A DNA stretch of 64,000 bases from Pyropia yezoensis. Lineage: Eukaryota > Rhodophyta > Bangiophyceae > Bangiales > Bangiaceae. This document shows, one piece after another, positions 41,901-53,129 of the stretch (position 1 is the first letter of the stretch; each line of letters starts with the position of its first letter). A program made the position numbers and the translations under genes. The notes beneath the pieces are model-generated. The model worked only from the letters and a program-made list of their open reading frames with translations, did not search any database and was not told the DNA's origin. The stretch lies in NCBI GenBank assembly GCA_009829735.1, contig CM020618.1:4586882-4650881 (forward strand). The letters are read 5' to 3'.

Positions 41901-42203
41901 CGCGCCAACAGCCGGATCGGCAGCCCTCGCCGCCTCCGCCGATGTGGCCGCGCCGCTAGCCGCCGCCTTCCCCGCCCCCGCCGCCGCGCACTCGGACCGA
42001 TCGGCAGCCCCCGCCTCCGCGTCCCCCGCGCCCACGCCAGCCGCCGCCGCGCGCAAGGACGGATCGGCAGCCTCCTCCCCCACGGTGCCCACCGCTGGAT
42101 CGCTGCTGGCCACACCCAGCGCGTCGCCGGCAACCGCAGGGCCGAACGCACGAAGTACCGCGCGGTGCATGGCAGTGCACCACGGCAAGCCGCAATTCAG
42201 CAC
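38959..42203 (-). CDS. Candidate repetitive Ala/Gly-rich protein, two exons
   Basis: An 880-codon minus frame from ATG 42203, mostly Ala/Gly/Asp/Val repeats (89-residue and 13-residue units). The non-repeat stretch RQSTLTQAGATDALKRLSAA lies before an Ala/Arg/Gly tail. A good donor (GAGAAG|GTAAGC, exon end 39627) could splice in phase to an acceptor TCATCTGCAG (exon start 39117). That exon reads SVQKYAPRQEAAALDEGD and PGGWHLP and stops at 38959-38961; a neighbouring frame there (DEDGGDDSDGS) also looks protein-like. The plus strand has an equally long open frame (39373-42465), so the coding strand is uncertain. No function is suggested. Confidence 0.35.
39655..39850. repeat. GC-rich repeat of about 36 bp
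   Basis: CCGCGCCACGCGCGCCGCCA-type units repeat about five times with small changes. They encode Ala/Arg/Gly runs on either strand. Confidence 0.75.
40400..41200. repeat. Three tandem copies of a 267-bp unit
   Basis: CCCCCGCTGCGATCCCCAGC recurs at 40400, 40667 and 40934. Each unit is 267 bp, 89 codons, so the frame is kept. Copies are nearly identical, which implies recent duplication or homogenisation. Confidence 0.92.
41490..41935. repeat. 39-bp tandem array
   Basis: About eleven 39-bp units of the form GCGCCCACCGACGGATCGGC plus GCCGCC triplets, in two alternating variants (GACGGATCGGC and GCCGGATCGGT). They encode 13-residue repeats on both strands. Confidence 0.9.
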
Positions 42204-42610
42204 ACCCCCTAGGGAGCTGCGCCGACGGCCCGCCCAGGGGAGATGCGCGGTCCGCCCGCCAACGACGGCGGGCCTCCCACAGTCACAGGATAGTCAGGCC
42301 CTCAAAATGCATGCACACTGCATATGCACTGCACGGAACGGGGTTGCATTTGGCCGCATCTGGCGACGCCAGCACCAATTGAAAGCACCGTACACGAGCC
42401 CAATTGTTGACGGCGACAAAGACAACAGTGGATGCCGGGGCGCCAGCATGCCAAGCTGGCCGTGATGACCGCCGCCGCCACAACCGTCCCCGCCGTGCCA
42501 CCACAGCCGGGACCTGCGCCGGCCGGGCTCACCGTCCCCGCATCCATCCCACCCACCTGCTCCTCGTGGCGAACTCCACCACCCGACCCGGCTTTCCTCC
42601 ATCCTCCTCC

Positions 42611-42645
<35 letters not shown>

Positions 42646-43347
42646 ACCTTCCCTCATATCTTATCCAACATACACCAGCCGTACTGTAGTTTAAGACAGA
42701 AACTTGTGAGACAATTTTCAGAACTACAAAATTCCGTCATCATGCCACATTGCATTTTTGTATTTCGTTCCGACAGTTGTACGCCGTACTTCTGAAAAAC
42801 ATCTCTAAATCGCACCTTCACGCACAGATTCGTGGTTTATGCTCTGTGGTCCACGCCACAGCCCAATCGCATGGAACACACGCTAGTTTTCAAGACAGCC
42901 CATGAACATTTGGGTGATCGCGTTTGCCCGAAAACTCTGGAGCACTGCCAATGCGCTGAAGCGTTCCGCAGTGCAGGTGGACGAGTGAATCCATTTATTT
43001 GTTAAGCCCTGTATGCTGGAAATCGAATATATGTACTGAGTGGGTGGTGTCGGTGGGGCGCGCATTATCAATCCCGAGAGTCTCTTGCGATGGTGACTTC
43101 GCCGGCGCTCATCCACGTCTGCCTGACGGGCGACGCGCGTGACTTCGCCTTGGCTCTTCCACGTCTGCCGCATGGGCGACGCACCTACCGGCATCTCTAC
43201 CCCATGGGCGACGCAGCCTCGTCTTCCCCGCATTCCAGGCGTGTGACGCGACGCATCCTCGTCTTCCCCGCTTTACTGGCGTGAGCCCGACGCCACAGGG
43301 GGAGGAGGGGGGGGACGGGGGGGGGGGGGGCTGATCGCGTTCCTGGT
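42204..43347. other. Intergenic before the transposase gene
   Basis: Holds a poly-C tract (about 42608-42644) and then about 400 bases of AT-richer DNA (42660-43080). A poly-G tract lies at about 43311-43330, just before the transposase ATG. I searched for terminal inverted repeats pairing with 47080-47400 and found none. Confidence 0.6.
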
Positions 43348-46300
43348 ATGAAGCGGTGTACCGTAGACGGTTGTGATGACGGTCGTCTTCTTAGTCCCTG
43401 CCACCTTGGCCGTCACCTGCGCAAGCGGCACAGGCTTGCAGATGATGCTGCAGAAGCTGGGACTGCGAGGAGCTTGGCCATGGGGAGCTCAGAAGAGGAT
43501 GATGGGGTGGCCGGTGGTGGAGATGGGACTGGCGAGGAGGAGGATATCGATCATGATTTGGTGGGTGGGGGCGGGGGAGATGATTCCGAAGAGGAGGAGG
43601 ATTTCGGGGATGCTGAGGAGAGGGGTGACGGTGGAGATGGTGCGGGAGAGAACGACTGGGACTCGCAAGGAGAAAGCTCCTCGGCATACGATAGTGACGC
43701 GTCGGCGCCGAGTGACTCCAGCTCTGATGATTGTGTGAGCGGGGAACATCCAGATGTGGTCAGATCAGCAGAGATGCGTGCCGCTAATGATTTGCACGGT
43801 GCTGCTTTTGCGGATCACGCCTCTCCCGTCGTCTGTGAGGGGGACCTCGGTGAAACGCTCTGCGCCAAGGTGTTGGACTACCTCGATGAGGTTGGTGATG
43901 AGGAGCGCTGTCGTGCTGTGTACGAGGACAACGCTCCGACGGACACATTTGCTTTCGTCACCCCATCGCTGCGCGACGTGTTTGCCAACGCTTGTACCAT
44001 GTCTGAGACGCGCATTGCCGCAGCTCATCAGATGTGCTTGTCGGTGGAGCGGGCGACTGGCTCAACGACATTGCCGTTCAAGGTCGCGTTCCCCACGCCA
44101 TCGTCGCTCAAGACTGCAGTGCGGAACGAGAAGAGGCGCATGCTGCGGAAGCTGGGGTGGATGGAGGCCGTCGTGACGACGAAGGTGGGTTCCCATCGTA
44201 TCCTCCTTCGCAAGGGTCTGAAGGTCGTGCAAGAATGTCTTACGGCGGCCGCAACCGTCAGGTGGGAGCGGGGCTCGGAGGATTGTGCTTGTGCGGCTGG
44301 CGTCCATTACAGTCAAGACGGATCCCAGAACGGACCAGATGCAGTCGGAAGAAGCTCGCAAGACGTCGACCCCGGGACTACGACGCCCACGTCCGCATGT
44401 GCGCATTGCACGCCATCTGTTGCCACTGGAGACATTGTTCCAGCCTCCCCGGTGATGCAAGACGGAGACGTACTGCGTGAGTTCTTTGACGGCCATGCCT
44501 ACGGAGCTCAGCGGGCGGACGTCAAGCGCGTGTTTGGGCTGTGCGCACAGATGCTTGCACTGGCGCTGTACTCAGATGGGACGGTTGTAACCTCTTCTGG
44601 TGGTACGTTTTCTCACTGGGATTGATTTTCGTACTACCACACTGCGTGTCACTACTGACCGCATCATGACCTCATTTGCTGTCATCAGCACAGCTTGTGC
44701 TTCTCCATACGTCTCGTCGTAACTTGTACTGACGGAGCGTGCGAACTGTTGATTTGGCCATCGCTGTGTCGGCCCATTGTATTTCTTGCAGGTGTGTCTG
44801 CGTATCCGCTGCGTATGAGAGTGATGAACATCGTGACCAAGGAACCAGAATGGGTCGTCGTGGCATACATGCCCCAAGTACGGTCGCGGTACGAGGCAAT
44901 GTCTTTGTCAAAGGCTGCAGAGGCTCGGGCGGAGATCCTCCAACGCACCATCGCGCTGGTCTTTCGAGATACCATCCTCGCCAGTCATTTCGGTGCCGAG
45001 ATGACATTGCCGGACGGTGCCGTGGTGAAGATCATTCCGAGACTCATACTCTACGTGTCGGACCAGCCAGAAGAGCGGGACGTCTTGTGCCTCAAGCGTC
45101 ACGGCAGCGCGTACGACTGCACACCATGTATGGCACGCTCCACGTCGAGCGGGGTGCGGCCTTCCAGGAAGATTTCTCCAAAGAAGCGGAACGTGCTCAA
45201 GATTGTCAAGCTGCAGCTCAAGGGAGCGCTCATGCGGGGAATAAGGGGCAATGGTGTCATTATCAATGCGATTGAGACCGCCAACAGCATCCACTGCGTT
45301 GTACCTGCACTGGCCGCCTGGGCTGGACTCGGCTCTGGTCCGCTGCTGCTGTACCAGATCTTCGGGTTTGACCGACTACACGTACGCTCCATACTCCTGT
45401 GTTTCTTTGGTGATTGCCAGATGCTGCTTGCATGACGCTGCCGTACATGTCATTGTCACGCATCTGTATTGTATCATCTCTACATTTCTCTCCTGCAAGA
45501 GGGCTGGTGGCACGTCACTCTTTCTCCGTAACACGTACTGACTCGCACAATCCTCTGCTTGCGTTCGCTTATGCTCTGTCCCCCACTTTCTCCTTCCTTT
45601 GCCATTGGCAGGTCATGGACCTCGGCACCTGTAGAACGCTGACAACAGGTGTACATTCCTTTGCCCATGAGCTGGCCGGTTCGAAGAAGCTTTTGCACGG
45701 CACAGCGGGTGAGACTGTGCGTATCGCTAACAAGCGGTTCTTGTTCGCGAGTCGCACGCACCGTGTCCCATCCATCTTCCCGGGGTAAGATTTGCTTGTC
45801 GTGAGAGCTTCATCCTTGTGACGCTGCTGCGTGAGATCTGATTGTATCTTGATGTTGCTACATTCCATTGGAGATGCATGCACTATATCTGACTGTTTTA
45901 TTTGATCTCTAGTCACCGCCCTGGCTGGTTCTTGCACTTGATTCTCTACAAATGCACCTCAGGTACTTCATCAAGAGTGGAGAGAAACAGGCTACCTTGA
46001 AGGGTAAGGAGCACCGTGAGGCGGTTCACTTCTTGCCTTTCGCAGCTGCGGGCTTGTTCGGGCGGTCTGGAGCAGGAGGGCAGCATCATCGTCTCCTGAC
46101 GTGGGTGCTCTGCGAGCTCGCCGCGATATTGAAGAGCGCCTTTGATGTGCGGCCGAAGACCTGGGCGGAAGTCAAGTCGGTATGTCGTCGTATGAGTCGT
46201 TGGATTGAGAACGACTACCAGCCCCTCTTTGGGCCCTCGCACACAACCAAGCTGCATCGCGCAGTGTCGCATCTACTGGACGAGTTCTTCCTTCGAGGCA

Positions 46301-47076
46301 ACCTCCAAGACGGCAACACGGGCGTGAACGAGGCCCTGCACAAATTTGTCAAGCTGGCTTTTACACTCACGAACAAGAGTCGTGATAACGCGGCATTGCA
46401 GATGGTGCTCACGGAGCAGATCCAGAGCGTCGTACGACTCTCACGACAGCGGCAGACATCAAAAGCGACTTCCAAGAAGGCGTCCAAATTGAGTCGTATG
46501 CGTGCCCGTGGGGCGCTCAGCTCCGTCTCCGACTTCGCAGCTGCGTCTGGCTTGGTGACATTGGACGAGGCCCTGCAGTGCGCTTCATCTGACTTCATCA
46601 CGACGCAGTCCGGGACGTTGTCGCCAGACGCTGATATCCGTCGGGCGCGCGGCGATCGCACCATGGTCTGGGCCACCCCGGACCTGAAGGGACGCCCTTG
46701 GTATGACTGGGTTCGCTACCGAGCAGAAGACGGGACGGTCGGAGTGGGGCAGGCACGCGCGATTATTGCGGCCCACAACGGCACGCTCAGTCGGACGGTC
46801 GTGGTGCACTGTGCTGAGACCGCAAGCTCCGTGCCTGAGTGTCCTTTCACGGCATACGGGTGCGAGAGGCTTCAGTGGTGCCACCTGGTTCGGGAGGGTA
46901 AGATACGCCCCACCCTTGCGGCCATTTCTTCGCACGAGATCATTGACGTTCTCTGCGTGGAGCACGACTGGGAGGAGTGGGTGGATCGTGTTGGGGTGTG
47001 TCGCTTCCCAAAGAGCTTTGCTTCTGATGCATGTGACTGGCGCGACCACCGCTTCTTTACCAATAACTTTGTGTGA
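43348..47076 (+). CDS. DDE-type transposase-like gene, four exons
   Basis: Exons 43348-44602, 44792-45381, 45612-45784 and 45963-47076 join in frame through three GT-AG introns of 189, 230 and 178 bp and encode 1043 residues. The N-terminus has a zinc-finger-like C/H cluster (CTVDGCDD, HLGRHLRKRH) and a long acidic Ser/Asp/Glu tract. The catalytic region reads LALYSDGT, then YPLRMRVMNI and VVVAYMPQV, then VSDQPEERD with DCTPC, then FDRLHVMDLG (split by intron 2). This order (SD-G/K-T, D.PE, C-x2-C, LH..DLG) resembles Plavaka/KDZ-type transposases of the DDE/RNase H fold, which would cut and paste DNA. The C-terminal half is full length and intact. No terminal repeats found, so it may be a stranded or domesticated copy. 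Family placement is my inference. Confidence 0.7.
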
Positions 47077-48104
47077 GGCACGAGAGAGCCACGCGGCTGC
47101 ATGATGGTGTGCACACAAGTATCTTGTTGCATCTGACTTATTGTGCTGCCATTGAATGACGTGTCACGCATGGCAAGCCATTGAACGCCGTTTGACCGTC
47201 TGGACCGAGAGAGAAGAGAGGGAGAGAGGGGAGAAATAAGAGCGATACAGGAGTGCGAGACACCACGTCCGCCTTGATTTTGACGCTTCGTAGAAAAAAT
47301 CAGTACTATAATCATTGTCGTTGTTTTGACAAACGTGGTCTGAGAGGCCTCTGTGGCCTGTCCCACGACACAGGCGCACAGGCCAAGTCATTTCGGGCTG
47401 TGCCTTGGCCGTGAGAGCACGCCGAACGAGAATCGCCGTCGCTTCATGCGCTTCGTAGATTTTAGTGCAGGCATGTGGCTCTCTCTCGTTGCTCCCAGGC
47501 GCAGCACCTACCTAGTGCTGATGATAGAGCACAGAATCCAAGAAACCATCTGCTATCAGCCCTTCACAGGCTTCAGTTTCTCTCTGTAGCCCCCCAGCAC
47601 GGAGTCAATAAGCGTCCCTGTCGCTTCTTACCAGGCAAGGCAGGGCATATTTGGGCCACTGGGGGCACTGAGGTGGACTGAGGCCCCACCCTCACGCTTG
47701 AGATGAAGTTGAAATGCTGTCCTAACCAGATCGAGAACTATCCCACGGAGCATTGATACGGATGGCCGGATGGTCGCCCGCATTTGCCTGCGTTGACTGT
47801 CATTCTGGACAGCTTTAAGACAATCTCTTTGGCAAAGTCCTCAGGCTCCCAGACTTGAAACAGAACGGTCGCAGGCAACGACGCCTGAGCATGGAAATGA
47901 CATGTAGGGTCCAAAAGATGCAGCCGAGATGCAGTTGGGTACGTTTTCAACAATCCCTACAGCAGTCCTAATGGTGTGCTGAACGTGGAGATGTGACGAG
48001 TACAATCAGATGTCATCAAGATACAGGTGGGCGCGGCTGCCGATGATGTCGTGGAAGGCCGCGTCGGCTGCCACCCTCCGAGCGTAGGAGGCTACTCAAC
48101 TTGA
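47077..48104. other. Intergenic, nothing recognised
   Basis: Composition is near balanced. Short ORFs only. If remnant E3 (minus strand, ending at 48671) once had a 3' LTR it should lie here or just right of here; no TGTAGCA-type LTR end was found. Confidence 0.5.
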
Positions 48105-48560
48105 GGAGCGCTCTCGGACAGTCATCTCTACCGCGAGTTCGCAACTTGCGAGTCCGTAGCAAAGTTCATGACGGCCGAGTTGGCTCGGATTGGGTCCATC
48201 GTACCTTTGTCGTCACCACTTGGGCGCGGCAAACGTCGGGCGAGCCCGACCGACTCACCCCCTCGTCTTCGTCGCCGCTACTCACGGCGCTCTCCCTCCG
48301 TGTCGGAAGACGAGCTGTCCTAATCCGCGTCGGAATCATCCACTCCGTCCGCGACCAAGTCGGTCCAGCATCTGCGTCACCAACTTGCGCGCAATACCAA
48401 GCAGGCTACCAACCGCAGTCGTCGTCGTACTCGCGACTGTGTTGGTCACGACGGTTCCGACTTGGAACCGCCGGCTCCGCCGACTAGCGGGGATCGCTAT
48501 CGACGTGGGTCTCGCCGTTACCCTTCACGTGAGGGTGGGGAGTCTAGCATGCGTGCCTAG
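48105..48560 (+). pseudogene. Remnant ORF antisense to element E3
   Basis: Plus-strand frame of 152 codons with one internal TAA (48321-48323), ending at TAG 48558-48560. It lies beyond the 3' end of the minus-strand E3 pol and on the opposite strand, the same arrangement as the antisense ORFs of E1 and E2. It reads YREFATCESVAKFMTAEL, then an Arg/Ser/Pro-rich tail (RRYSRRSPSVSEDELS). ATCESVAKFMTA resembles ATSSESVVNFTTA in ORF-X, with DNA similarity around it, and REFATCES resembles REFACADS of the E1 antisense ORF. No start is visible. Confidence 0.45.
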
Positions 48561-48670
48561 TTGGCAGTTGCTTTTGTTGAGAGAGTGAGAGGTTTAGGGC
48601 TGTAGTAAACGCCACTTTGCGTACCACTTCGACTTGAAGCACTCTCTTGGCCCAGCTACTCGACCTTCCC

Positions 48671-50381
48671 TCACGTTGAGGGAGGACGTTCAGGGCCGAT
48701 ATCGTTCCGGGCGCAGTAAGCCCGGACCTTCTCAGCCGGGAGTTCTTTTACATACTCCCAAGTATAGTCCTTGGCACGATAACCAAACCAACGCACCCTC
48801 AACATGAGGCGGTCAGTACCCTTATACCAGCCGTGGTCGATGAACGTATCAACCAAGAACTCCTGCGGGAGATGCTCGCAGGCAGCGAAGGCAAACGCCT
48901 CACTTTCAGCGCTCGCGCCCAAGCCGGGTTGCCTGGAGGAGGTGGTGCAACTTTTACCACGTCCTGTCCGGCTACTGTACGGATCCCATCGTAAGGTGAA
49001 CCGCCGCTCATCAGTATAAAGGACATGGTATGGTCCCTTTGTCTGAAGCACCAGCTTACCCCCTGTCGGGGTATGCGAATGTGCCAGCACCCAGTCACCC
49101 GGCTTGGGGACGTGCTTGGCGTTACGCACTTTCTTGTTAAAAGTACGCTTGTAGCGCTTCTGCGCCCTGTCCACCTCAGCCCTGACGTTAGGGATGAGGG
49201 TCTCTAGCCCAGCAGCAAACCACACCTTGCTCTCAGTAGGAGTAGGCTTCCTACCACCGGTCTCCCCAGTTGGGAGCGGCCGCCGTACAGCAACAGACCG
49301 CACGCGGCGCGGAGTCAAAAAACCGAATGAAAGTGGTACTTCCCCCGTAGAAGAGTGAACCTGCTGGTTGTAGGCCGCAGTCAAGGTAAAAAATGTATTG
49401 GTCCCACGCTTCCACGTGCTCACTCACACAGTGGTGCAGCCGCCTAACAATGGTCTTGTTGAAGCGCTCCACCTGCCCATTAGCTTGTGGGTGGTAGGGG
49501 GTGGCATAGTTTGCCCGTACCCCCAACATATCCAGCACTCCCTGAAACAATACGGACGCAAGTTGCGTTCCGTTCTCCGACAACGTACAGTCGGGGATGC
49601 CATACGCGGCAACCTAGTGAACTAGGAAGCCTGACACGACCAGCATGGCCGTGATCTCTGCCAGGGGGATCGCTAGCGTAAGCTTCGTGAAGCGATCGCA
49701 GATGACCATGAGGTTTTGGTTACCATCCTCCGTCACTGGCAGGGGCCAAAGGATGTCCATCGCCAACGCGGCGAAGGGCTCCTGAGCCGAGAACAGCAAC
49801 GTGGCCGAAGTAGGCCGCTGTTCCATCAGGCGATTCTGCGCACAACTTGTGCATGCAGGCACCCAACTGTAGATGTCCACAGCCACAGAGGGCCAGTAGT
49901 ACCGGGTCTTCAGGGCCTGGTTAAGTTTACTAGACCCCATGTGTGCACCAATAGGAGCGTAGTGCTCCCGCTCAAGGATACTCTCCTTGAAGGATGCGGG
50001 GACAACAAGTTGTTTAGTCCCCTGGTTCGCCCCTTTTCGTAAGAGGAGGCCGTCGTCTCTGACGAAGAAGCGCATCTCCGCCAAGGCGTCCAGCGCCTCC
50101 CTCTGCAACTTGCAGGAGGCATCTTCAGCCTGGGCCCTCACCACTACGTCCACAAGCAGGGTCAAGTACTTCTTGTTCCCTGGCGCCTCGGGGTTCCACA
50201 CGTGCCCCGAGCGCGTGGCTACTCCGGCCTGCCCAATACATCTTGGAACATAACGGACACAAACTGCTGTCCGGTCTCTGCCAAAGTCCTGTCGGGGGCG
50301 CCACACGCAGTAAGGCAGTGCGGAATGTCTCCACGCACCACTTGTGCATACAGCAACCCATCCACAGGCGTCAACTTCCAT
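48671..50381 (-). pseudogene. pol: E3: chromovirus integrase and chromodomain remnant
   Basis: Reads from high to low coordinates. The integrase zinc domain (REHYAPIGAHMG, ACTSCAQNR) and first core Asp (AMDILWPLP) are in 50381-49614. A TAG at about 49614-49616 replaces the expected Trp (LVH-stop-VAAYG; E2 has DHWISAYG). The same frame goes on with LSENGTQL, where the second catalytic Asp is Glu, and NGQVERFN. A frameshift at a T run near 49385-49395 leads to the third frame (49390-48671) with TAAYNQQVHSSTGEVPLSF, WVLAHSH, KGPYHVL and an intact chromodomain (LMLRVRWFGYRAKDYTWEY). RT, protease, gag and LTRs are missing. A relative of E1, but truncated and inactive. Confidence 0.88.
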
Positions 50382-50560
50382 AAGGGCCAGAAGTTCCTCG
50401 TCCTCAGGATCTAATATGGTGTACTAGACCCAAAATAAACACCCAGGGGGCGTAACGCTCCCGTTCAAAGATACTTTCCTTGAGGGTGGTGGAGATAACA
50501 GCTTGTTAAGACCCCTATCACAGGCTCGATCCCATCACTGATGAGTGAAGGTCTGACGTC
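50125..50560 (-). pseudogene. Second, more decayed integrase fragment fused to E3
   Basis: In scattered frames this part repeats integrase pieces already present in E3: TLKESIFEREHYAP-like (about 50450-50500) corresponds to SFKESILEREHYAP, and TGQQFVSVMFQDVLG (about 50235-50280) to NGTQLASVLFQGVLD. It therefore looks like part of a second related element joined to, or tandemly duplicated with, E3. No open frame remains. Confidence 0.55.
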
Positions 50561-50770
50561 CTCCACCCGCCTAGTTGGCGATGGCTCTACGCCGAAGTTG
50601 AATCCAACCCGAGTGGATCTCGCGGGGACAATCCTCTCACCTTGGGACGTTCCCTTTGAGTGTACCACCCGGTGGCCGAAGCTCGAACCACCGGTCCGAG
50701 GAGAACACTCAGGGTGAACACCCGACTTTGTCGGGGTTGCATACCGCCCGCACTGTGGCGTACCAGTAAC
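50561..50770. other. Spacer upstream of E3
   Basis: No coding evidence. It could include leader or LTR sequence of the decayed element, but no repeat partner was found. Confidence 0.4.
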
Positions 50771-51115
50771 CTAACCACGCGCCTCCTCCCGGCGCCACGC
50801 CGTAACCGTCTCGGGTCCGAAGTCCTCGGGAGCCACGCCGACTACGGCCGCGTACAACTGGCCCGCCCCGCATTCCTCTTGGTCCATCGGTAGAACGTCT
50901 GGCCCAGTAGCGGGGCCATCTTGAGCAGGACGTACGCCTTGCCCACCCGGTACGCCTGGCCCAGTAGCGGGACCACCTTGCCCAGCTCGGTCACCTTCAC
51001 GGTCGGGGACCCCAGGGCCCGCGCCAGCAGGCGAACCCGCCGCGGCGCTGCCGGTATTCATGGGGGTCCGGGTGGAGGGGAACGTTGTGGTACGTGTCAT
51101 GGGGTACGTGGACAC
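50771..51115 (-). CDS. Small ORF, possibly a gag N-terminus
   Basis: 114 codons with a Pro/Gly/Ala repeat (GQGGPATGPGVPGGQGV-type) and an ordinary C-terminus (LYAAVVGVAPEDFGPETVTA). Its place upstream of E3 on the same strand would suit a gag fragment, but no gag motif is visible. Confidence 0.25.
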   Translation of the reverse strand: MSTYPMTRTTTFPSTRTPMNTGSAAAGSPAGAGPGVPDREGDRAGQGGPATGPGVPGGQGVRPAQDGPATGPDVLPMDQEECGAGQLYAAVVGVAPEDFGPETVTAWRREEARG

Positions 51116-53129
51116 GGAGACGGGGAAGGGGATCGTGGTAAAAAACGGGGAACGAGGTAACGGGGGAGAACGAGGTGGCCACGGGAAGTGCAGCGGGGAC
51201 GATGGTACAATGGGGCCCGGGTGCTGGGGGCAAGGGAACCCGGGAGGGTGCTCTTATCCACTGGCCCCCTACGTTCCAAATGGTACCTGGGCTGCGCTTA
51301 CGTTCCACTGGCCCCCGTCTGTGCCCCTACACGGCGTCACCCCCCTCTGGCGTGCGGCGCCACATGGGGAGGGCGACGGGGAGGAGGAATGCAGGCGGGC
51401 GGCCGGCGCGGGCTGCGCCCCACGCCCTGGTTTCCCCTGTACGTGTCCCGCACCTCTCCTGTACCCTTCCTGGCCAGTCTGAACGGGTTCCCCTGGCACG
51501 AGACACTTGTCGGGGGGGTCCCTGTTGACAGACACTGGCCCCACATCCCGTCCGTTGTGGCCCTGATGTAACCCTGTCAGATGTTCCCCAGCCCCTTTCC
51601 TCGGTTTGCTTGTTGGCCGGCGGGACGCTCGGTCCTAGTGAGGGGGCCATGTGGCGTTCTGAGCCCCTGGGACCGTTGGAACCCGGGAGACTGACTTGGG
51701 ACCCGGCTGGCAGCGTTACGTGGAACCACGCGCTGGCCGAGGATCCCTGCATCGGTGGCCCGGGGCAGTGGCGACACGCCCGGTGCCCTGATTGGTCACC
51801 CGGAGCGGTGGACTTGCCGGGTTGGGGCATTCTGACCTTCGGGTTATTTGTTTGATTTTTCGCATTTGTTTTTCTTGCGTGATTTCGTGTCTTTCCCCTT
51901 TTTCCCACTGGGGCTTTTTCGGGGATTGACATTTGTGTGCGGGGGAATTTCGCTTGCTTTTCGTGTGTTGGCCCGGTGAGCGGCCGGTGCCTTGCTGGCA
52001 CTTGGCCCGCTGGGGGCGCCCTCTGGGGGCCTCGCTCAGGGCCCCTGGAGAGGCCAGGGGGGGAGGTTCTTGAGGGGTGCTCCGGGGTTCTCCCCGGGGC
52101 CATCTTGTAAAATCGACGGTACTTTGGGTTCCTTCTCCCTCGGGCTTTTGTCCTGTTTACCTTCGCCTCGTACCGTGGCGGGCGAGTGGATCAGCAAGGG
52201 CTCTTACCTGTTCCTTCCTGGGCTTCGGACTGTGGTCTCTGTGCGTGTGGTTGTGGTTTCTGGGTCCAGGAATCTGGGTCCCATTACGCTACTCGCACCG
52301 ATACCCACGGCCCTGCTGGCTGGAGTGCCTCTAGCACCTCCGCAACCCCAGGAACACCCTGTGTCTGGCCAGTATTCAAAGGCGCCGGAGTAAAGTCGTC
52401 ACCGGAGAGCTTCCCGAACGTCGGGGGGTCCGACCCAGCCGTGTTGGCTAACGACCCTCACGTTGCGAGCCAAGGAAGGAGACGGAAGTGCGTTCTACTT
52501 CCGGGCGCCCCCGGCGGTAAAGTGTACCTCCGTCCCCGGCTGCTCCACCTTATGTGGTAAAACCCGCTCACAGTAACCCCCACCAAGTTGGTGGCAATGG
52601 TGAGGGTGCCTCTCGTAACGTTGAGAACCGGAAGAAGTGCAAGTGGCACACACGCTGTCTCTGTTGTTGGGCAAACCCCCCACCACGAAACAAGAGGATG
52701 GTGTGTGGGCCAACAGTTTCTTGTTCGGGACGGGGAAGCGAGGCCAAGCATCGCTGTCCCTCCCCTTATTCCCCCAGGGTCCCCTCAGAATCTCGCCACT
52801 CAGAATCTCCCACCCCAGCACCTGCCCACCGGGCCACACGAAAATTCGAGACGATAAATTGCACAAAAAACCTCAAGTCCAAGTTGGACTTACTACTAAG
52901 CTAACTATCCCTAACTTGGGGAATATGGACCCAAGTGCATGGGGAGAAACGGGTCAGACTAGCTGCCTGCCGTCCCTTGTATGGCACGTGTTTCCCCCTA
53001 CCTGGGGTCAATACTGCCACAACGCGGCGTGTGCATCGTCTTCATCCCCCGAGCCGCCGTCGCTGTTGCCCGAGGGTGGTCTCACAGACGGCGCCATGGC
53101 CATGTCCCTGATGCGTGGCCGGCAAGCTG
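51116..53129. other. Unassigned intergenic DNA
   Basis: Mixed composition, with a T-rich stretch at 51845-51965 that is rare in this window. ORFs such as 51327-52103 (minus) and 52637-53146 (plus) lack convincing protein features. No RNA gene recognised. Confidence 0.5.

Noticed and set aside
43348-47400. CACTA-type or other terminal inverted repeats around the transposase
   Set aside because: No matching ends found in 42640-43347 against 47080-47400.
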